From Fertoeibacter niger (lineage in GTDB: Bacteria > Pseudomonadota > Alphaproteobacteria > Rhodobacterales > Rhodobacteraceae): a DNA stretch of 64,000 bases. Numbering within the stretch: the first letter of the stretch is position 1; each line of letters starts with the position of its first letter. Where the stretch lies: NCBI RefSeq assembly GCF_009380135.2, contig NZ_WHUT02000008.1, positions 210,876-274,875 of the forward strand, in the 5' to 3' direction. The translations under genes and the position numbers were made by a program. Shown here piece after piece: positions 59,297 through 64,000 of this stretch. The notes beneath the pieces were generated by a model. It did not search any database and was not told the origin of the DNA. It saw only the letters and a list, made by a program, of their open reading frames with translations.

Positions 59297-59780
59297 GGCG
59301 ATGATCGAAGACTTTCAGATCCAGCCGGAAACCCGGTGGCGGTTCTTCGCTGATACTGTGATGGGCGGTGTGTCGTGCGGGCAGGTGACTTTCCTTCGGG
59401 ACGTTGACGGTGCATTTGCGCGCATGACGGGCCGTGTCAGCACGGAAAACAACGGCGGCTTCATCCAGATGCAGATGGAACTGCGCGAATCCCCGCCCGA
59501 GGGCACCACTGGCGTGCGCCTGATCGTGCGTGGCAATGACCAGCCCTATTTCGTGCACCTGCGGACCCGTGGCACGATCCTGCCCTGGCAATACTATCAG
59601 GCGGGCTTTGACGTGACCAACGGGTGGGCAGAGGTGCGTCTGCCGTTTGCCGCTTTTGCGCCATCCGGTGTGATGCTGCGCGATGTGCTGCGTGAAAGCA
59701 GCCTTCGGTCGGTTGCCGTCGTGGCCTTCGGTCGCAACCATGCCGCCAAAATCGACGTGCGTGAGGTGGGCTTTTACTGA
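59247..59780 (+). CDS. CIA30-like protein
   Basis: About 177 residues. The core begins MIEDFQIQPETRWRFFADTV followed by MGGVS, a hallmark of complex I intermediate-associated protein 30 (CIA30)-type beta-sandwich domains, and continues with NNGGFIQMQMEL and a final RxVxxFGRNHAAKIDVREV-like strand (VAVVAFGRNHAAKIDV). The start is unclear: 59247 or 59301. Relatives are often exported, but the leader here (MVTMPALGGAGPLLADEA) looks like a truncated signal, and the upstream DNA is a fragment of another gene. Function in bacteria is unknown. Confidence 0.68.
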   Translation: MVTMPALGGAGPLLADEAMIEDFQIQPETRWRFFADTVMGGVSCGQVTFLRDVDGAFARMTGRVSTENNGGFIQMQMELRESPPEGTTGVRLIVRGNDQPYFVHLRTRGTILPWQYYQAGFDVTNGWAEVRLPFAAFAPSGVMLRDVLRESSLRSVAVVAFGRNHAAKIDVREVGFY

Positions 59781-59781
59781 T

Positions 59782-59811
59782 GCGCGCCCCATGCAGGGCG
59801 CGCGGGTTTTT
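59782..59811 (+). terminator. Rho-independent terminator
   Basis: GCGCGCCC pairs with GGGCGCGC, followed by GGG and TTTTT, directly after the CIA30-like stop codon. It ends the + strand transcript and separates it from the convergent TsoY-like gene. Confidence 0.8.
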
Positions 59812-59823
59812 GCTGGGAATGTG

Positions 59824-61026
59824 CTACTCGGCGGCTGTCGCGGGCACTGACCGGTCTGGTCTGAAATGCTTGCGGTAAAGGACCAGCACGATCCAGACGG
59901 CACTCATCTGCGCCGCAACCGAGAGGGCGGACAAGGCCCAGTAAGCGGTGCCGAACTTGTCGATCAGCCCGGCCCCGACCAATCCCTTGTTGATGAAAAA
60001 CTGCAGCATCACAGCCAGCGCCACGCCCGGGCAGACCAGCCCGAAACTGCCTGCCGATACCTCGGGTCCGGTTACAAAACGACCGAGATATCCCTGCGCC
60101 CTCAGCACGGCCACACCGAACAGCAGGAATGCGATTTGCACGCCCAGAAAGGCGGACAGCATCCAAAGATAGTCACCGGGCGCTGCGTGGGCGTCGAAAT
60201 GCGCGCCCATCCCGTGCGTCACGCGCAAGGTCAGGATGCCCAGCACCGTCATCAACGGCACGATGATCGTCAGGGACGGCGCACCTTCAACGCTTGTGCC
60301 ATGCTGCGCCATCGAGACCAGCCCCAGAACCACGGCCAACATTGCGATCAAGGCCGAAATCACCAGAAACACCACCGCCAGCACAATGGCCGCGCCCGCC
60401 GTCACCGGATTGGCCGACATGGCCGCAGACGCAGACAGTCCGACACCAACCATGCCAAGCGCGAAGGCCGGCATCACTTGCGAAAAGGAATTGTTGCCTG
60501 CCCAGTCAAAGCCGCCCGTGCCAAAGACCCGGCCATAAAACGTGCCCAGTTGCGCCAAGGCCAGCAGCCCGGTCACAAGGAACGCCGCAATCGCCAGCGG
60601 GAACAGATATTCCACCACGCCCCACAGCCCCGGCACGAACACCAACCCCAGAACAAAGCCGACGTTGATCGCCATCGCGATCGCCAGCGGCAGGGCTGTC
60701 AGTTGCGCCTCGCCATTCGTCTGGCGCAACCGGTCGTATGCCGGGGTAAGTCGAAACGAGGAAAACCGGCCAAGGTTCCAGATCAGCAGTTTCAGGTTCA
60801 CAAAGGCCGCTGCCGCAATCGCGGTCATGGCAACCGCGATCATGATCATCTGCAACGGATCGCCCTTGCCCCAGGCGCTGGCAATATCCTCGAACACCGG
60901 CACCTGCTGGCCCGGATGCGGCACCCACATGTAAAGCCACAAGAAGAACGAGACCGCCAGGCCCCCCGCCCCGACCGAGGCGAGAAAGTATTGCGGCCCC
61001 CATGTATCAGTTGGTCTGGCCATCAT
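59824..61026 (-). CDS. TsoY-like integral membrane protein
   Basis: 400 residues with about ten membrane segments and a ribosome site CAGGAGACT. Sequence landmarks are TWGPQYFLASVGAGGLAVSF at the start, WNLGRFSSFR, and SFGLVCPGVALAVMLQFFINKG near the end, where the Cys may be the position that is selenocysteine in some relatives of TsoY-type proteins (from memory). The TDT/tellurite-transporter fold is a possible relation. It follows DUF5368 and sulfide:quinone oxidoreductase genes in one direction, which suggests a role in sulfur-compound transport or oxidation. Confidence 0.6.
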   Translation of the reverse strand: MMARPTDTWGPQYFLASVGAGGLAVSFFLWLYMWVPHPGQQVPVFEDIASAWGKGDPLQMIMIAVAMTAIAAAAFVNLKLLIWNLGRFSSFRLTPAYDRLRQTNGEAQLTALPLAIAMAINVGFVLGLVFVPGLWGVVEYLFPLAIAAFLVTGLLALAQLGTFYGRVFGTGGFDWAGNNSFSQVMPAFALGMVGVGLSASAAMSANPVTAGAAIVLAVVFLVISALIAMLAVVLGLVSMAQHGTSVEGAPSLTIIVPLMTVLGILTLRVTHGMGAHFDAHAAPGDYLWMLSAFLGVQIAFLLFGVAVLRAQGYLGRFVTGPEVSAGSFGLVCPGVALAVMLQFFINKGLVGAGLIDKFGTAYWALSALSVAAQMSAVWIVLVLYRKHFRPDRSVPATAAE

Positions 61027-61081
61027 AGTCTCCTGTTAAAAAGGGCGGCCCCTGAACGACATCGTGGGGCCGCGCTGTGGA

Positions 61082-61435
61082 TCAGGGGTTGGGCTTGCGG
61101 AAGAACAGCGATTGCGCGGTGTAGATAAGGATGGCGGCGCCAACGGCTCCCAGTCCTGCCACCCCCAAGAGCACGATCAGATCGACCGGCCCGCCAACGT
61201 CGCGCAGATGCGAGTTGGTCATCACCTGCACGAAAAGCACCGCCGCCACCGCGCCAAGAGGCATCGACACCTGCGCCAGCAGGAACTTGCGCCACGACAC
61301 CGAGCGGTCACGCACCAGCACATAGATATATCCCAGCGTTACCAACACCGCCGCCGCGACCATGGCCCAGAACAGGCCCCGGCCAAAGATTTCCTCGAAC
61401 ACCGCGATCAGGGTTCCGAATGTCAGCTCTTTCAT
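61082..61435 (-). CDS. DUF5368-like small membrane protein
   Basis: 117 residues with three hydrophobic segments (about 22-42, 55-75, 85-108). The pattern MKELTFGTLIAVFEEIFGRG and LLAQVSMPLGAVAAVLFVQV resembles DUF5368 proteins. It lies 10 bp downstream of the sulfide:quinone oxidoreductase gene and 55 bp upstream of the TsoY-like gene, so the three are one operon. Function unknown; perhaps a membrane partner of the TsoY-like protein. Confidence 0.65.
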   Translation of the reverse strand: MKELTFGTLIAVFEEIFGRGLFWAMVAAAVLVTLGYIYVLVRDRSVSWRKFLLAQVSMPLGAVAAVLFVQVMTNSHLRDVGGPVDLIVLLGVAGLGAVGAAILIYTAQSLFFRKPNP

Positions 61436-61445
61436 GGCGGTTCCC

Positions 61446-62789
61446 CTATGCCTTGCCGCGCAGCATTGCGTTGTAGGTGGCCTTCAGCGCCACCTCCTTC
61501 ATCAGCCAGCTGATCCACAACTCCTCCAGCGGGGCGATGACACCGGGAAAACTGGGGACAAGATTGTTGTGATAATCGAACTCGATCAGCATCGCGCGAC
61601 CAACCCGGGTGATCATCGGGCAGGAGGTATAGCCGTCGTAAGCCTCGGTCCCCTCGCGGCCCTCGATGGCGGCGATCAGGTGATCTTCCACCACCGGCAC
61701 CATCCATTTGACACTGGCCGCCGTCTTGCCCTTGGGCACGCCTGCCACATCACCAAGCGCAAAGACGTCGGGGTAGCGCAAATGGCGAAGGGTTTTCATG
61801 TCGACCTCGACCCAGCCCTGATCCGTCCACTTGTCGGCCCAGGACAGGCCCGACTGGCGGATCACGTCTGGCGCGCGCTGTGGCGGGATGACGTGCAGAT
61901 AGTCGTAGGGCATCTCGATGTCGGTCTTGGTCTCGACCTTGGTGGCCGGATCGACCTTGGTTTCAACAAAGGTCGCGCGTCTGCTGCCCGGATCGATCGA
62001 TTTCAGCGCCCGTCCGTAATAGCTGTTGAAACCCCGTTCCTCGAACAGCATCCGCAACTTTTCATGCACGATGGGCACAGAGAACAACGCCTGCTGCGGG
62101 GCGGTGTAGTGGATTTCATATTTGCCCGCGCCGACGCCCCGGCTTGCGATGTCGTCGATCAGGAAGGTGTGCTTCAACGGCGCGCCAGCACATTTCATCT
62201 CGGTGCCCGGGCGCGTGAACAGACCCACGCCGCCTTCCTGCGTGAATTTCGACGCCGCCTCCCAGGTTTTCGCGGCATATTGCGGCCCGGCATACAACGC
62301 ACCAATGCCATTCTGGCCGACCATATCCAGCGAGAAGCCTTCGATGGCGTCATGGTCAAGAACGAGGCCGGGCGCGACGATCAGATAGTCATAGGCGATG
62401 GATTGCCCGCCCGGGGTTGCTACGGTCTTTGTGATCGGATCAATGGCAGCGGCATTTTCGGAAACCAGTGTGATGCCAGCCGGAAGCCAGTCACTGGTCT
62501 GCGACACGGTGTAGGACGCGGGTTTCAGCCCCGCCGCAACCAGACTTAGCCCCGGCTGATACAGATGCTCGGCACGGGCGTCGATGATGGTGATCACCGC
62601 CCCATCCAGCCGCTCGACCAGGCGGTTGACCAGGGCGGTGCCCGCAGCCCCCGCTCCGATGATGACGATCCGCGCCTTTGTCGTCACGCGCGCCGCACGC
62701 GCGGGCAGGCCAAGGCTGGCTGCCGCCAGCCCTGCAACGCCAAGGCCCAGAAATGCGCGGCGCGATGTCGATAGACCTTTCAGGGTCAT
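61446..62789 (-). CDS. Sulfide:quinone oxidoreductase-like flavoprotein with Tat signal
   Basis: 447 residues from the ATG at 62789, fixed by AGGAGGAGAATCC. The Tat signal STSRRAFLGLGVAGLAAASL precedes the FAD-binding ARIVIIGAGAAGTALVNRL. Catalytic Cys in TEMKCAGAPLKHTFLID and the YPDVFALGDVAG FAD motif are typical of sulfide:quinone oxidoreductase/flavocytochrome c sulfide dehydrogenase. It should oxidise sulfide to polysulfide or zero-valent sulfur at the outer face of the cytoplasmic membrane. It heads the operon with DUF5368 and the TsoY-like gene; broken dsrE lies upstream. Confidence 0.9.
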   Translation of the reverse strand: MTLKGLSTSRRAFLGLGVAGLAAASLGLPARAARVTTKARIVIIGAGAAGTALVNRLVERLDGAVITIIDARAEHLYQPGLSLVAAGLKPASYTVSQTSDWLPAGITLVSENAAAIDPITKTVATPGGQSIAYDYLIVAPGLVLDHDAIEGFSLDMVGQNGIGALYAGPQYAAKTWEAASKFTQEGGVGLFTRPGTEMKCAGAPLKHTFLIDDIASRGVGAGKYEIHYTAPQQALFSVPIVHEKLRMLFEERGFNSYYGRALKSIDPGSRRATFVETKVDPATKVETKTDIEMPYDYLHVIPPQRAPDVIRQSGLSWADKWTDQGWVEVDMKTLRHLRYPDVFALGDVAGVPKGKTAASVKWMVPVVEDHLIAAIEGREGTEAYDGYTSCPMITRVGRAMLIEFDYHNNLVPSFPGVIAPLEELWISWLMKEVALKATYNAMLRGKA

Positions 62790-62944
62790 GGATTCTCCTC
62801 CTCGAATATCTTGAATTCCTCGCACATGTTTCGCGGCGGTGTTTTGATCTGGATCAAACATATTCCAAGTTTTGAATTTTTGCGCTGCCTGTCGCTGTGA
62901 GTTGCGCCCCCGACGTCCGAGGCCAATCCGGAGGAAAGGGTTCA

Positions 62945-63303
62945 TCAAAAGCTCATCACGCTGGTGCCAGGCGCCACGATTGCGGCCCCCATGGCATCGG
63001 ATGCGGCGGCGGTCGCGCCCTCCAGCAGCACAGACGTGTTCGCCCCCTTGCCGGTCAGGTAGATGGCGCAGACCTGAACCTACAGGCCGCTCTTTTCCTC
63101 ATCATTTTCACCAAACCTTGCGGGCTTGCATCCCGGGGTGGTTGGCCTGCCGTTTCAGCCTCTGCCCCGGCCGCCATCGCGTTCATGGTCAGAACCATCG
63201 CCATCAGCCGGGTCTGCACTTCGGGCGCGGTCAGAATGGTCAACAGTTTGTTCGGCACTTCGGCGTGGACGGCGGTGCAAAGGACAAGGCCAGCCCAAAT
63301 CGC
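62945..63303 (-). pseudogene. Disrupted DsrE-family gene
   Basis: On the minus strand AVHAEVPNKLLTILTAPEVQ and MAMVLTMNAMAAGAEAE are in one frame, then QPPRDASPQGLVKMMR. A frameshift near 63070 moves to VCAIYLTGKGANTSVLLEG and AMGAAIVAPGTSVMSF with a stop at 62945. Together they make a periplasmic DsrE-type protein, but about 20 residues are missing after AEAE and the frame is broken. The signal peptide start also seems lost. It would have belonged to the downstream sulfide oxidation operon. Confidence 0.7.
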
Positions 63304-63313
63304 GCGATCCTGC

Positions 63314-63637
63314 AAAGCTTCGCTGAACCATCTGCTCAAGGTGGTCAACGCGCTGCAGGCGCAGGGGTTCATAGAAACGCTCCGCAGTCGCAGCGGTTTT
63401 CGCGTGCCCGAGTCTGGCACGCCCTTTGCCGAGTGCTTCGACCCGGAAACAAACACCTGCCCTTTGCCAGAAACCTGTCGCCTGCGCGGCTACGTCGCCC
63501 GCGCTGTTGAAGCGTTCCATCATGCGCTGGACACGGTCACGCTTGAGGATCTGACCAAGGGCAACTGCGGGTTTGCGGCCCTTCTGGCGGTGCCAGGCGG
63601 CTTGCGCCGCAGTTGTGCCGAGGCGGCCCTTGCCTGA
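63314..63637 (+). pseudogene. Truncated Rrf2-family (iron-sulfur sensing) regulator
   Basis: The frame reads KASLNHLLKVVNALQAQGFI then ETLRSRSG, the wing region of an Rrf2 winged helix, and after a jump AECFDPETNTCPLPETCRLR, the three-Cys Fe-S cluster motif (C-x7-C-x5-C). It ends at a stop at 63637. The N-terminal helix-turn-helix half and about 24 residues before the first Cys are missing. A start codon does not exist. Divergent to the broken dsrE; probably once regulated the sulfur module. Confidence 0.7.
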
Positions 63638-63644
63638 CATTGAC

Positions 63645-63725
63645 GTGACCCACAAAGGCGCGCGGTTCTGGAACCGGTTTGCCAACCGCTACGCCGCGCG
63701 GCCGATAAGGGACACCGCCGCATGA
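63645..63725 (+). pseudogene. Short N-terminal remnant of a SAM-dependent methyltransferase
   Basis: GTG followed by VTHKGARFWNRFANRYAARP and IRD, matching the common start of class I methyltransferases (H-x-x-x-F-W-[D/N]-R-x-A-x-x-Y-A). A stop comes after 26 codons and the SAM-binding domain is absent. It lies 7 bp after the rrf2 remnant. Confidence 0.5.
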
Positions 63726-63900
63726 GGCCACACAGCGAAGACAGCAGCATCACACGCTCTATCAATCAGGGCGATGACGACATCGCCACCCGGGCCACGC
63801 GTCGCGGCGGTGCTGGCGCTGACCGATACGCAGTCACTGGAAGCGCCTGGATCCGCAATGTCGGTGACGGCTATCAGCCCGCCGGTTGGCGCAAGGGGGA
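63726..63900. other. No recognisable gene
   Basis: 175 bp between the methyltransferase remnant and the partial minus-strand gene at the right edge. No motif or regulatory site stands out. Confidence 0.3.
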
Positions 63901-64000
63901 TCAGCCTCTGTCTGGTCGCCGCCGTCGTGCGCCCAGCCGGCGGATCAGCGCAGCAACTGTCGCGACGGCGATCATCAGGCAGAGTGCGGCTTTCGTGGCC
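63901..64000 (-). CDS. C-terminal end of a membrane protein (partial at right edge)
   Basis: The minus-strand frame from the window edge encodes about 32 residues: a hydrophobic stretch ALCLMIAVATVAALI followed by an Arg-rich tail (RRLGARRRRPDRG) and a stop at 63901. This looks like the last membrane helix and positive-inside tail of a longer protein. It is too short to assign. Confidence 0.35.
   Translation of the reverse strand, partial: ATKAALCLMIAVATVAALIRRLGARRRRPDRG

Noticed and set aside
1..64000. CRISPR arrays, rRNA and tRNA genes
   Set aside because: No regularly spaced direct repeats of array type and no rRNA or tRNA consensus segments were seen on reading; the only dense repeats are the protein-coding RTX units.

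Overview
The window is high-GC DNA with gene content typical of a metabolically versatile alphaproteobacterium, most likely Rhodobacterales (Rhodobacter/Paracoccus/Gemmobacter-like; the genus is an inference). The evidence is dense short-spaced operons with ATGA/TGATG overlaps, several ABC and TRAP uptake systems, a MauG-type di-heme protein, a sulfide:quinone oxidoreductase module and many local one-component regulators. I found no rRNA, tRNA or CRISPR array. It reads as an accessory, nutrient-scavenging stretch of chromosome or a large replicon, with islands of gene decay.

Layout. 0-5.6 kb: sugar-type ABC transporter (solute-binding protein plus a permease cut by the left edge) divergent from a LacI regulator, with two identical palindromic operators between them; then pxpABC (5-oxoprolinase). 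5.6-8.1 kb: decayed DNA (IS481-type remnant, broken secreted-protein start) and a membrane LytTR regulator. 8.1-14.8 kb: a 2217-residue RTX protein with ten ~150-residue repeats and 36 unbroken RTX nonapeptides. 14.9-16.3 kb: di-heme cytochrome c peroxidase/MauG-like protein and a lipoprotein. 16.4-20.3 kb: a four-gene hydrolase/epimerase/membrane protein/cupin operon divergent from its presumed TetR repressor, with three tandem operators. 20.5-22.1 kb: gene graveyard (flavin reductase fragment, deleted IS5-type element with both ends, AraC remnant).

22.1-33.1 kb: aromatic catabolic island. It holds an aldehyde dehydrogenase, a TRAP transporter, a zinc alcohol dehydrogenase, an IclR regulator, an FAH-family hydrolase, a 4,5-dihydroxyphthalate decarboxylase-like enzyme, a gentisate 1,2-dioxygenase and a 3-hydroxybenzoate 6-hydroxylase-like monooxygenase. 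Four copies of one 17-bp palindrome lie in front of its transcription units, so I read it as one IclR regulon for 3-hydroxybenzoate/gentisate degradation, possibly fed by a hydroxyphthalate.

33.3-39 kb: branched-chain 2-oxoacid dehydrogenase complex (E1alpha, E1beta, E2, E3) with a small upstream protein and a divergent Lrp-type activator. 39.1-54.7 kb: a nitrogen/sulfur amino-acid-derivative region: RidA, an ATC-hydrolase-like protein, threonine aldolase, another fold-type-I PLP enzyme, an MlrC-type metallopeptidase, GntR, an M20 amidohydrolase and a class V aminotransferase on the minus strand, divergent from a complete dipeptide-type ABC transporter plus M20 peptidase. 55-57.2 kb: DHA2 efflux pump with its TetR regulator. 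57.4-59.1 kb: OxyR-like regulator divergent from a 1-Cys peroxiredoxin. 59.2-64 kb: CIA30-like protein with a chimeric 5' end, a TsoY-like membrane protein, DUF5368 and sulfide:quinone oxidoreductase, followed by broken dsrE, rrf2 and methyltransferase pieces.
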